Under the pieces are notes generated by a model that made no database searches, was not told the origin of the DNA, and worked only from the letters and a program-made list of their open reading frames with translations. Position numbers and translations under genes: made by a program. A stretch of 64,000 bases of DNA from Sphingomonas astaxanthinifaciens DSM 22298 (GTDB lineage: Bacteria > Pseudomonadota > Alphaproteobacteria > Sphingomonadales > Sphingomonadaceae), in assembly GCF_000711715.1 (NCBI RefSeq), contig NZ_JONN01000001.1, forward strand, positions 1,488,001 through 1,552,000, read 5' to 3'. Positions 32,452-40,075 of the stretch are shown here, piece by piece (positions within the stretch are counted from its first letter, which is position 1; each line of letters begins with the position of its first letter).

Positions 32452-34580
32452 TTGGCGACCCCGAGCTGGGTCAGGACGAAGGTGTAATCCTCGGCCACTT
32501 CCTTGAGGCTGTCCCAGCGGCCGGACTTGCCGCCGTGGCCCGCGCCCATGTTGGTCTTGAGCATGAGCAGGTTGCTGTCGGTCTTGGTGGCGCGGAGGCG
32601 CGCGACCCACTTGGCCGGCTCCCAATAAGTGACGCGCGGGTCGTTCAAACCGGCGGTGACCAGCATCGGCGGATAGGCCTGTGCGGTCACATTGTCGTAG
32701 GGGCTGTAGCTCTTGAGAAGCTTGAACGCCGCCGGATCGGTGATCGGATTGCCCCATACCGGCCATTCGCCGGGGGTCAGCGGAAGCGTGTCGTCGAGCA
32801 TGGTGTTGACGACATCGACGAAGGGAACGTCGGCGATGACCGCGCCCCACAGCTTGGGATCGGTGTTGACGACCACGCCCATCAGCTTGCCGCCGGCCGA
32901 GCCGCCCTGGATCGCGATCCTGCCGGGCCTGGCGAAGCCGGCGGCGTTCAGGCCCTTCGCGGCGTCGACGAAGTCGTGGAAGGTGTTCCAGCGGTTCTTG
33001 GCGGTGCCGTCCAGGTACCAGCCGTAACCGAGGTCGTCGCCGCCGCGGATGTGGGCGATGGCATAAGCGAAGCCGCGGTCGAGGAGGCTGAGCCTTGCCG
33101 AGGAGAAGCTCGGCGGGATGGCATAGCCGTAGGCGCCATAGGCATAGAGGAAGAGCGGCTGGCTGCCGTCCTTCTTGTAGCCCTTCTTGTAGACGATGCT
33201 GACCGGTACCTTCTTGCCGTCGCGGGCCGGGATCATCAGCCGCTCGGTCACATATTGCGACGGGTCGTAGCCCGAGGGGATTTCCTGGACCTTGAGGGTG
33301 ACCAAAGTCTTCGATTTGGGGTCGTAATCGTAGACCGTGCCCGGGGTGACCATCGACGAATAGCTCAGCCGGTAGGCAGCGGGATCGAACTCTGGATTGC
33401 TGCCGAGTCCGGCGCTGTAGCTCGCTTCCTTGAAAGGGACGCGGCCGATGGGGCCGCCGCGATAATCCTTGAGCAGGAGCTGGTCCAAACCGTCCTCGCG
33501 GACCGTGACCACCAGCTCGTTCCTGAACGCGCTGACGCCGCGGATGTAGGTCCGGTCCGAGCCCTTGATGACGTCGTGCCAGTCGCCGGGGCGGGCGATG
33601 TCGGCCGAGGCCAGGCGGAAATTGATGTGGTCGTCGTTGGTGACGATCCACAATTTCCCGTGCGCGGCATCGGCTTCGTAGAGGCGGTTCTCCTTGCGCG
33701 GGCTGATCAGGGTCAGCGGCTGGAGCGGATCGGCGGCGGAAACGAAGCGGACCTCGCTGGTGCGGTTGTCACCCGTCGAGACGAAGATCAGGCTCTTGTC
33801 CTGGCTCTTGCCGAGGCCGACCGAGAAGCCCTTGTCCTGGGTTTCCTCGTAGATGGTGCGGGCGTTCCTGGGATCGTCGCCGAGGCGGTGGTAACGGGCG
33901 CGGTAGCTGCGCCAGTTGTCGTTGACCTCGGTGAAGAGGACCGCCTTGCTGTCGGCGCTCCACACCGGGCTTCCGATGCCGACCGCGGTGACGGTCTCAA
34001 GGTCCTTGCCGGTCGCAAGGTCGCGAATCTTGAGCTTGAAGCGCTCCGAGCCGTCGTCGTCGGCGAGGATCGCGGCAAGCTTTCCGTTGGGGCTGACCTG
34101 CATCGCGCCAAGGCGGAAATATTCTTTGCCCTCGGCTTCCTTCACCTCATCGAGGATCAGCTGGTCGGCACCGCCGGCGACGGGCTTGCGATACCATTGC
34201 CGATACTGCGCGCCGGGCTGGAAGGCCCACCAGTAGAGGTAGTCGCCGTCCTTCACCGGGACCGAGGAATCGTCCTCCTTCTGGCGGCCCTTCAGTTCCT
34301 GGAAGATGGTCTCGACCAGCGGCTCGTGGGGCTTCTTCCAGGCCTCGAAATAGGCGTTCTCGGCCTTGAGGTAATCGAGGACGTCCTTGTCATCGACCTT
34401 GGGATAGCCCTCGTCGCGAAGCCAGTGCCACGGGTCCTGGATGGTCTCGCCATGGCGGGTGTAACTGTAGGGACGCTGGTCGGCCTTGGGCGGCGGGGGG
34501 AGCTGGTCGGTCATGGAGGCTTTCTGGGCTGTGGCGGGAACGGCCGCGGCGATCAGCGCGGCGAGAAGCAGGAAACGCAT
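32448..34580 (-). CDS. secreted S9 prolyl-oligopeptidase-family serine peptidase
   Basis: A 710-aa protein with signal peptide MRFLLLAALIAAAVPATAQ, an N-terminal seven-bladed propeller (RPYSYTRHGETIQDPWHWLRD start, VSPNGKLAAILADDDGSERF blade) and a C-terminal alpha/beta hydrolase. The nucleophile is Ser in IAIQGGSAGGKLMG, the Asp lies near LVTAGLNDPRV, and the His in GAGHGGKSGR. IRGGDDLGYGWYLDG is the oligopeptidase family block. It cleaves peptides after Pro or basic residues, probably in the periplasm. The ATG at 34580 follows GGGGGG and is divergent from the aminopeptidase P gene across 84 nt. Long in-frame sequence further upstream is antisense to that gene. Confidence 0.92.
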   Translation of the reverse strand: MRFLLLAALIAAAVPATAQKASMTDQLPPPPKADQRPYSYTRHGETIQDPWHWLRDEGYPKVDDKDVLDYLKAENAYFEAWKKPHEPLVETIFQELKGRQKEDDSSVPVKDGDYLYWWAFQPGAQYRQWYRKPVAGGADQLILDEVKEAEGKEYFRLGAMQVSPNGKLAAILADDDGSERFKLKIRDLATGKDLETVTAVGIGSPVWSADSKAVLFTEVNDNWRSYRARYHRLGDDPRNARTIYEETQDKGFSVGLGKSQDKSLIFVSTGDNRTSEVRFVSAADPLQPLTLISPRKENRLYEADAAHGKLWIVTNDDHINFRLASADIARPGDWHDVIKGSDRTYIRGVSAFRNELVVTVREDGLDQLLLKDYRGGPIGRVPFKEASYSAGLGSNPEFDPAAYRLSYSSMVTPGTVYDYDPKSKTLVTLKVQEIPSGYDPSQYVTERLMIPARDGKKVPVSIVYKKGYKKDGSQPLFLYAYGAYGYAIPPSFSSARLSLLDRGFAYAIAHIRGGDDLGYGWYLDGTAKNRWNTFHDFVDAAKGLNAAGFARPGRIAIQGGSAGGKLMGVVVNTDPKLWGAVIADVPFVDVVNTMLDDTLPLTPGEWPVWGNPITDPAAFKLLKSYSPYDNVTAQAYPPMLVTAGLNDPRVTYWEPAKWVARLRATKTDSNLLMLKTNMGAGHGGKSGRWDSLKEVAEDYTFVLTQLGVAK

Positions 34581-34664
34581 GGATACCCCCCAAGTGTGTT
34601 CCCCCGAAAGGTGGCGCAAGAGAGCGGCTTTCGTCCAGCCCCGGTCCGCGGCTACAAGCGGCCC

Positions 34665-36449
34665 ATGTCCAGCCATGCCGACCGCCTCGCCGCCCTTCGC
34701 GCCCAGCTTGCCGAGGACCGCCTCGACGGTTTCGTCGTGCCCCTCACCGACGAGCATATGAGCGAATATGTCGGGAGCTATGCCCAGCGCCTCGCCTGGC
34801 TGACGGGCTTCGAGGGCTCGGCCGGGTCGGCGGTGGTGCTGCCGGAGGAAGCGGCGATCTTCACCGACGGGCGCTACACGCTGCAGGTCCGCCAGCAGGT
34901 CGACGGGGCGCACTGGTCCTACCAGTCGGTGCCCGAGACGAGCATCGCGGGCTGGCTCAAGGAGCATGCGCCCGAGGGTGCGCGGATCGGCTACGACCCG
35001 TGGCTCCACCGCGCCGACTGGGTGAAGGCCGCGACCAAGGCGCTGGCCGAGCGCGGGGCGACTTTGGTGCCGGTGGCGGACAATCCGATCGACCGGATCT
35101 GGGCCGACCGCCCCGAGGCGAGCAAGGCCGCGCTGGCGGTCCATCCCGAGAAGTTCGCCGGCCGCTCGAGCGCCGACAAGCGCCAGTCGATCGGGGACTG
35201 GCTGGCCGAGCACAAGGCCGATGCCGCCGTGCTCGCGGCACTCGATTCGATCGCCTGGACCTTCAACGTCCGCGGGACCGACGTCAGCCACACGCCGGTC
35301 GCCTTGGCCTATGCCCTGGTCCACGCCGACGGCACCGCCGACCTGTTCGTCGCGGGCGAGAAGGTGACGGCGGAGCTTCGCCAGCATCTCGGCAACGGGG
35401 TACGGCTGCACGAGCGGGCGGCGTTCGAGGGCGCGCTGGGCGAGCTTGCCGGCAAGACGGTGGCGGTCGATCCCGAACGCTCGGTCGCGGCGATCTTCGA
35501 GGCGCTCGAGACGGCGGGCGCGAGGATCGTCGAGCTGCGCGATCCGACCGTGCTTCCGCGCGCGATCAAGAACGAGGCCGAGCTCAATGGCCAGCGCGCC
35601 GCCCAGACCCGCGACGGCGCGGCGATCGCGCGGTTCCTCAAGTGGGTCGAGGAGACGGACGGGCTCGACGAGCTCAAGGCCTCGGACAAGCTGGAGGCGA
35701 TCCGCCGCGAGGACCCCGCACTCAAGGACCTGTCGTTCAGCAGCATCTCGGCCTTCGGCGGCAATGCGGCGAGCCCGCATTATCATTCGACCGAGAAGAC
35801 CAACGTGCCGTTCACGGCGGGCTCGCTCTACCTGATCGACAGCGGCGGCCAGTATGAGGACGGGACCACCGACATCACCCGCACGGTCGCGATCGGCGAG
35901 CCGACGGCGGAGATGCGCGACCGCTTCACCCGCGTGCTCCAGGGCCATATCGCGATCGACACCGCGGTCTTCCCCAAGGGCACCCGCGGCGGCCAGCTCG
36001 ACAGCTTCGCGCGGCGGCCGCTGTGGGAGGCGGGCCTCGATTATGCCCATGGCACCGGCCACGGGGTCGGCAGCTTCCTCTCGGTCCACGAGGGCCCGCA
36101 GCGGATCTCGCCGATGGGAAGCTCGCAGTCGGGCGGCGACGAGCCGCTGGCGGCGGGGATGATCCTCTCGAACGAACCCGGCTATTACAAGGCGGGCGAA
36201 TATGGGATCCGCACCGAGAACCTGATCCTCGTGGTGCCGGTCGACGTGCCCGGCGCCGAAAAGGAGATGCTCGGCTTCGAGACCCTCACCTTCGCCCCGA
36301 TCGACCGCCGGCTGATCGTCACCGAGATGCTGTCGGACCGCGAGCGGAAATGGGTCGACGACTATCACACCGAAGTGGTGAAGCGGATCGGGCCGGGGCT
36401 GGGCGCCGAAGAGCGCGCCTGGCTGGAAGCGGCCTGCGCGCCGCTTTAA
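34665..36449 (+). CDS. M24-family aminopeptidase P (Xaa-Pro aminopeptidase)
   Basis: A 594-aa, three-domain enzyme of the long eukaryotic-like type. Two creatinase-N-like domains (FVVPLTDEHMSEYVGSYAQR, FTDGRYTLQVRQQVDG) are followed by the pita-bread catalytic domain. Its metal ligands are Asp residues in LIDSGGQYEDGTTDITRTV, His in GTGHGVGSFLSVHEGP, Glu in LSNEPGYY and Glu in RTENLILVV. It removes an N-terminal residue in front of Pro, complementing the divergent S9 peptidase. The ATG at 34665 gives normal length, and no signal peptide is visible, so it acts in the cytosol. Confidence 0.93.
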   Translation: MSSHADRLAALRAQLAEDRLDGFVVPLTDEHMSEYVGSYAQRLAWLTGFEGSAGSAVVLPEEAAIFTDGRYTLQVRQQVDGAHWSYQSVPETSIAGWLKEHAPEGARIGYDPWLHRADWVKAATKALAERGATLVPVADNPIDRIWADRPEASKAALAVHPEKFAGRSSADKRQSIGDWLAEHKADAAVLAALDSIAWTFNVRGTDVSHTPVALAYALVHADGTADLFVAGEKVTAELRQHLGNGVRLHERAAFEGALGELAGKTVAVDPERSVAAIFEALETAGARIVELRDPTVLPRAIKNEAELNGQRAAQTRDGAAIARFLKWVEETDGLDELKASDKLEAIRREDPALKDLSFSSISAFGGNAASPHYHSTEKTNVPFTAGSLYLIDSGGQYEDGTTDITRTVAIGEPTAEMRDRFTRVLQGHIAIDTAVFPKGTRGGQLDSFARRPLWEAGLDYAHGTGHGVGSFLSVHEGPQRISPMGSSQSGGDEPLAAGMILSNEPGYYKAGEYGIRTENLILVVPVDVPGAEKEMLGFETLTFAPIDRRLIVTEMLSDRERKWVDDYHTEVVKRIGPGLGAEERAWLEAACAPL

Positions 36450-36472
36450 GGCTAATCTCGCGCGGCGGAGGT

Positions 36473-36509
36473 AACGTCCGCTTGCGACCCATTGCGGACA
36501 TTGGCGCGG
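36473..36509 (+). repeat. hairpin repeat copy A
   Basis: Sequence core ACGTCCGC, then CGACCCATTGCGGACATTGG. It shares CCCATTGCGGACATTGG with copy E and follows aminopeptidase P by 23 nt. The arms GTCCGC and GCGGAC are complementary and could form a stem around ACCCATT. Confidence 0.75.
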
Positions 36510-36542
36510 CCACTCCATACTGGCGAGGAGGATTGAGGGCCA

Positions 36543-36761
36543 ATGATGACCGTAACCAGAGTGTTTCTCGCATTGTCGGTGGTAGCGTTCTTGGTGAACC
36601 TCTACGTTCTGATCGATGCCCAAAGCCTTATGCGACCCTCCCTTGATGAGGTGCGCTACCTCTGGGTGTCCCTACTATGCATCGGCGGCATGTATTTCAT
36701 CTCGAGGGAAATCGCAGTCTACGGTCGTCGATTTGTGGGCAGGAAGATTGGTCGCCGCTGA
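36543..36761 (+). CDS. 72-aa hypothetical membrane protein
   Basis: Two hydrophobic spans (VFLALSVVAFLVNLYVLI, LWVSLLCIGGMYFI) with a short polar loop and a basic tail RRFVGRKIGRR, so the C-terminus should face the cytosol. The ATG at 36543 follows GAGGAGGATTGAGGG. It lies between repeat copies A and B. No family recognised. Confidence 0.6.
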   Translation: MMTVTRVFLALSVVAFLVNLYVLIDAQSLMRPSLDEVRYLWVSLLCIGGMYFISREIAVYGRRFVGRKIGRR

Positions 36762-36780
36762 GACCAGAGAACAAGGTCGG

Positions 36781-36818
36781 CTGATGTCCGCTTTCCACCC
36801 ATTCAGGACATTTACGCC
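36781..36818 (+). repeat. hairpin repeat copy B
   Basis: TGATGTCCGCTTTCCACCCA followed by TTCAGGACATTTACG. The left arm TGTCCGC is intact; the right arm has CA for GC. It lies 20 nt after the 72-aa gene and 6 nt before copy C, in the same orientation. Confidence 0.75.
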
Positions 36819-36823
36819 GAACG

Positions 36824-36858
36824 TCTGACGTCGACCCATTGCGGACCTTGGCACAGTA
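36824..36858 (+). repeat. hairpin repeat copy C (left arm shortened)
   Basis: TCTGACGTCGACCCATTGCG followed by GACCTTGGCACAG. The CCGCTTTCC part of the left arm is missing; ACCCATTGCGGAC matches copies A and E. It directly precedes the 51-aa gene. Confidence 0.7.
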
Positions 36859-36873
36859 CTCCACTCTTTCGGC

Positions 36874-37029
36874 ATGAAACGCCGCGTGATGACCGCTGCG
36901 GGGCTGGCACTCAGCGCTTGGCTTGGATGGTCGGCGCGAGGTTGGCTGGCCGTGGACGCCTGCCTAGATTCCGGAGGAGCGTGGGTCTCCATCGGTGGAT
37001 ATTGCAGCGGTGCTCGGCAAGGGCGCTGA
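36874..37029 (+). CDS. 51-aa small secreted or membrane-tethered protein
   Basis: An ATG frame reading MKRRVMTAAGLALSAWLGWS, then WLAVDACLDSGGAWVSIGGYC and a basic end. The start is a signal-like basic/hydrophobic segment. DACLDSGGAW-x(6)-YC resembles the paired-Cys CLDxGGxW motif of small bacterial envelope proteins and lipoproteins, suggesting one disulfide. There is no clear Shine-Dalgarno. Its TGA lies inside repeat copy D. Confidence 0.55.
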   Translation: MKRRVMTAAGLALSAWLGWSARGWLAVDACLDSGGAWVSIGGYCSGARQGR

Positions 37030-37060
37030 CGTCCGTTTTCCGCCCGTTGCGGACTTAAGA
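37026..37060 (+). repeat. hairpin repeat copy D
   Basis: CTGACGTCCGTTTTCCGCCC followed by GTTGCGGACTTAAGA. Relative to the consensus it has several changes (TTTTCC, GCCCG, GGACTTAAG) but keeps both arms. It lies between the plus-strand 51-aa gene and the end of the minus-strand 96-aa gene, whose stop is at 37061. Confidence 0.7.
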
Positions 37061-37351
37061 TTAAAGGTGGACCTCTTCGATCCGAAACTGAGCCTTCGTA
37101 TTCCAATGAGTAGCAAATTCTAGCACCCCGGCTAGCGTTTCGCCCGGATGTGAAGACGTTGTTATGTACCGTTCGACGCTTTCTCCATCGGCAACGATCA
37201 GCCAGTCGATCTCCTCCTCGAGATCCTCGCAGCCCGAGCCGATCGTCGCGATTAGTTCGACTTTGTCCCTCAGGCATTGCTCCACGAAAGGCGCTAGGCG
37301 CTCTCTCACAAGAACGGGAGAATGCAAAACTATGACGGGAGCTAACGACAC
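37061..37351 (-). CDS. 96-aa hypothetical protein
   Basis: From GTG 37351 the product reads SLAPVIVLHSPVLVRERLAP, then a central IGSGCEDLEEEIDWLIVADG, ITTSSHPGETLAGVLEFATHW and terminal RIEEVHL. It is soluble, acidic and alpha/beta-like. The GC-x-D-x-EEEIDW and T-x-SHPGE-x-L-x-EVL-like spacing reminds me of a family of short uncharacterised proteins (possibly DUF7684), from memory and unverified. It is enclosed by repeat copies D and E and runs opposite to the other small genes here. Confidence 0.6.
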   Translation of the reverse strand: MSLAPVIVLHSPVLVRERLAPFVEQCLRDKVELIATIGSGCEDLEEEIDWLIVADGESVERYITTSSHPGETLAGVLEFATHWNTKAQFRIEEVHL

Positions 37352-37370
37352 CGCAAAAAGTTAGATCATC

Positions 37371-37408
37371 TCGTGTCCGCGTTCCACCCATCGCGGACAT
37401 TGGCGATT
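37371..37408 (+). repeat. hairpin repeat copy E
   Basis: TCGTGTCCGCGTTCCACCCA followed by TCGCGGACATTGGCGATT. The arms TGTCCGCG/CGCGGACA are perfectly complementary. It lies 19 nt before the 5' end of the minus-strand 96-aa gene and 58 nt before the 67-aa gene. Confidence 0.75.
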
Positions 37409-37466
37409 TCGGCAGAGCCAAGCGCTTGCTCAGGGTCTGGTAACGGGTCGGTGCTAGCGAGAGGGC

Positions 37467-37670
37467 ATGGACTTTCCAGTGCACTTGAAGCGGAAGCTCT
37501 GGGCGCTCGAGATCGCCGGGTTTGCAAGCCTGTTCCTGGCATTCCTCGGCCACAACCATTTCGTCGATGACGTGTCGGAGCGTGCCGGCATTGTCTTCAT
37601 CGCGGTCGCGTTGCCGGCGATCGGAATCCTGTGGCGGGTCAGCCGCCATTTTCTGATCCGGAACGGCTAG
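37467..37670 (+). CDS. 67-aa hypothetical membrane protein
   Basis: Two hydrophobic spans (LWALEIAGFASLFLAFLG, AGIVFIAVALPAIGILW) flanked by HLKRK and WRVSRHFLIRNG basic segments, so both ends should be cytosolic. The ATG at 37467 is preceded by GAGAGGGC. The overall design resembles the 72-aa protein at 36543. Its TAG shares CTAG with the stop of the convergent 40-aa gene. Confidence 0.6.
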   Translation: MDFPVHLKRKLWALEIAGFASLFLAFLGHNHFVDDVSERAGIVFIAVALPAIGILWRVSRHFLIRNG

Positions 37671-37789
37671 GCTTGTTCGTCGTCGGCCTTCGGGGTTTCC
37701 GGTCTGGTCGCCACCGCCCCCGCCTTGCGCTTGCGGAGGTTCTCGCGGAGCGCGGCGGCGAGGCGGGCTTCCTTTTCCTGCTTATTCAT
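37667..37789 (-). CDS. 40-aa small basic protein
   Basis: The product MNKQEKEARLAAALRENLRK plus RKAGAVATRPETPKADDEQA is a single basic helix with an acidic tail, a type of tiny protein often seen in sphingomonads. The ATG at 37789 follows GGGAAGAG. A longer frame to 37924 runs antisense through tRNA-Thr and is not used. Function unknown; nucleic-acid binding is only a guess from charge. Confidence 0.6.
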   Translation of the reverse strand: MNKQEKEARLAAALRENLRKRKAGAVATRPETPKADDEQA

Positions 37790-37848
37790 TCTCTTCCCTT
37801 GACACTTGCGCCAGCCAACCGCCATAGGCCCGCCCGTCTCCGGACAGT

Positions 37849-37923
<75 letters not shown>

Positions 37924-37951
37924 TTTCCCCCCTCCCTCGCCGGACCGCCCC

Positions 37952-39007
37952 TCAAGGGACGACGATGTCGCCCTCGTCGGGGGTGCCCGCACCCGCCAGC
38001 ACCCGGGCATAGGCCGCCGCCAGCCCCTCGGGGCCGCGGTGCGTGACGATGCGCAGCCAGCCGGAATCGGCGATGAAGTGCGAGAGCGCCTCCCCCGTCT
38101 TCTGCTGCACTCCCGCCGCGCCCCAGTCGCCAAGCCTTTTCGCGAAACGCTCGGGCGCGAAGAAGAAGGTCGGTTTCGGACCGGGCAAGGGCGCGCGCTC
38201 GCCCGGGTCGGCGCCGAGGTGGGTGGTGCCGACCACGATGCTCGCCTGCAGGTTCGCCCCGAGCTTCTCGTGGACCCGGCGGCGAAGCCGGGGATCGCCC
38301 GCAAGGTCGACGAAGACGGCCGGACCATCGGTGGGGAGGTCGTCGACCGATTCGTAGGCAATCGCGCGGGCGAACAGGCCCGGCGACCCGACCCGGGCGA
38401 GATGGCGCGGCGAGGTGAGCCCGATCGCCCGGCCGCCGCGGCGGCTGACCAGCCAGCCGAGCCCGAGCGCGGTCCGGCTCGACGCGCTCGAGACGATGAT
38501 GGTCGCTTCGGGATGCGCGTCCGCGAGGAGGTCGTCGATCAGGAAGCTGGTGAGGAACAGCGGCCGCAACAGCGCCGCGAGGTCGTCGTCGGCGCGGGGC
38601 TCGGCGGGTTCGTAGCGATTGTAGGCGGCGGCGAGGTCGGCACGGTGCGGGCTCCCATCGACCGCGCCGCGACCGCGCGGCTCGAGCCGTCCGACATGGT
38701 GGCTCGCCATCGGCCAGTAGCCGTAGAAACGGGCTCCGACCTCGATCCCCGGCGCGCGCGAGGCGGTGACCGTGGCGAAGCCCCAGACGGGGATGATCCC
38801 CCATCCCTCCTCGCCGCTCGGGAAGAAGCGCCAATAGCCCATGCGGTCGCCGAAGGCGCCGTAGGTGATGTTGTTGGCGGTGAGCGAGAAGCGCTCGATG
38901 GCGAACAGCGCCTCGCCCGCGCCGAGCGCGGCGGGATCGGGATCGGGCTCGGCGCGGAGCCGCGTCCGGCCAAGGTCCTCGCGCCCGACCAGATATGTCC
39001 ACGTCAT
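37952..39007 (-). CDS. DUF2855-family protein
   Basis: A 351-aa protein with the DUF2855 landmarks: FSLTANNITYGAFGDRMGYW, FFPSGEEGWGIIPVWGFATV, YGYWPMASHHVGRLEPRG, PLFLTSFLIDDLLAD, SSASSRTALGLGWLVSRR. The fold looks like a medium-chain dehydrogenase/reductase without the usual zinc motifs; no activity is established. The ATG at 39007 gives full family length, and the longer open frame upstream is antisense to the threonine aldolase gene. It is divergent from that gene across 66 nt. Confidence 0.85.
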   Translation of the reverse strand: MTWTYLVGREDLGRTRLRAEPDPDPAALGAGEALFAIERFSLTANNITYGAFGDRMGYWRFFPSGEEGWGIIPVWGFATVTASRAPGIEVGARFYGYWPMASHHVGRLEPRGRGAVDGSPHRADLAAAYNRYEPAEPRADDDLAALLRPLFLTSFLIDDLLADAHPEATIIVSSASSRTALGLGWLVSRRGGRAIGLTSPRHLARVGSPGLFARAIAYESVDDLPTDGPAVFVDLAGDPRLRRRVHEKLGANLQASIVVGTTHLGADPGERAPLPGPKPTFFFAPERFAKRLGDWGAAGVQQKTGEALSHFIADSGWLRIVTHRGPEGLAAAYARVLAGAGTPDEGDIVVP

Positions 39008-39073
39008 CGCCGTCCGCCTCCCCTGATGCGCCAGCCCCTTGCCGAGCGCGCCGCGCCGGACCATGGCTCGGCC

Positions 39074-40075
39074 ATGCGCTTCTTCTCCGACAATGCCGCG
39101 GCCGTCCATCCCGCCGTGTTCGAAGCGATGGCCAGGGCCGACCGGCTCGACACGGCCTATGACGGCGATGCGTGGAGCCAGAAGCTCGACGCGGCCTTTT
39201 CGGACCTGTTCGAGCGCGAGGTGACGGCGCTGTGGGTGACCACCGGGACCGCCGCCAACTGTCTCGCGCTTGCCGGGATAGTGCCGCCTTACGGGGGCAT
39301 TCTCTGCCACCGCGAGGCGCATATCCAGGTCGACGAGGCCGGCGCGCCCGAATTCTTCACCGGCGGGGCGAAATTGCTGCTGGTCGACGGGCCGGGGGCG
39401 AAGCTGACCCCGTACGCGCTGGAGGAGGCGCGGTCGCGGATCCGGCCGGACGTCCACCAGGTGCAGGCGAACGCTTTGTCGATCACCAATGCGACCGAAT
39501 ATGGGCTGACCTATTCGGCCGCCGAGACCGCGGCGCTGGGGGCATGGGCGAAGGGGCACGGCATCGGCTTCCACCTCGACGGGGCGCGCTTCGCCAATGC
39601 CGTTGCCTCGACCGGCGCCAGTCCCGCCGAGCTGACCTGGAAGGCCGGGGTCGACGCCTTGTCCTTCGGCTTCGTCAAGAATGGCGGGCTGTCGGCCGAG
39701 GCGCTGGTGCTGTTCGATTCCGCCCTCGCCGACGGGATCAAGCGGCGGCGCAAGCGGTCGGGCCATCTCCTCAGCAAGGGGCGCTATCTCGCGGCGCAGC
39801 TGCTGGCGATGCTCGAGGATGACATCTGGCTGGCTAATGCCCGCGCCGCCAACGCGGCCGCACGGGCGCTGGCCGAGGCCGCGGGCGAGCGGCTGGTCTT
39901 CCCGGTCGAGGCCAATGAGGTGTTCCTCAAGGTGACCGCCGACGAGGCCGCGGCGCTTCGGGCCCAGGGCTTCGATTTCTACGACTGGGGCGTCGGCGAA
40001 GCGCGGCTGGTGACGAGCTGGGACCAGGACCGCGGCGCCGTCGACCGGCTGGCGGAAGCGATTTCGGCGCTGTGA
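39074..40075 (+). CDS. low-specificity threonine aldolase-family PLP enzyme
   Basis: A 333-aa beta-eliminating-lyase-fold enzyme: MRFFSDNAAAVHPAVFEAMA start, VTTGTAANCLALAGIVPPYG, CHREAHIQVDEAGAPEFFTG, HLDGARFANAVASTGASPAE and the PLP Lys in SFGFVKNGGLSAEALVLF. It cleaves threonine or other beta-hydroxy amino acids to glycine and an aldehyde. The ATG at 39074 matches the family start. The following transporter begins inside its stop (GTGA), so they form an operon. Confidence 0.88.
   Translation: MRFFSDNAAAVHPAVFEAMARADRLDTAYDGDAWSQKLDAAFSDLFEREVTALWVTTGTAANCLALAGIVPPYGGILCHREAHIQVDEAGAPEFFTGGAKLLLVDGPGAKLTPYALEEARSRIRPDVHQVQANALSITNATEYGLTYSAAETAALGAWAKGHGIGFHLDGARFANAVASTGASPAELTWKAGVDALSFGFVKNGGLSAEALVLFDSALADGIKRRRKRSGHLLSKGRYLAAQLLAMLEDDIWLANARAANAAARALAEAAGERLVFPVEANEVFLKVTADEAAALRAQGFDFYDWGVGEARLVTSWDQDRGAVDRLAEAISAL

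Noticed and set aside
32265..34664. Open frame running continuously into aminopeptidase P from upstream
   Set aside because: The upstream 800 codons are antisense to the S9 peptidase and gluzincin-like genes; the real start is ATG 34665.
36473..37408. Integron attC or CRISPR reading of the repeat array
   Set aside because: The repeats lack the RYYYAAC/GTTRRRY attC core, spacing is irregular (roughly 10 to 310 bp), spacers contain genes, and no integrase or cas gene is present.
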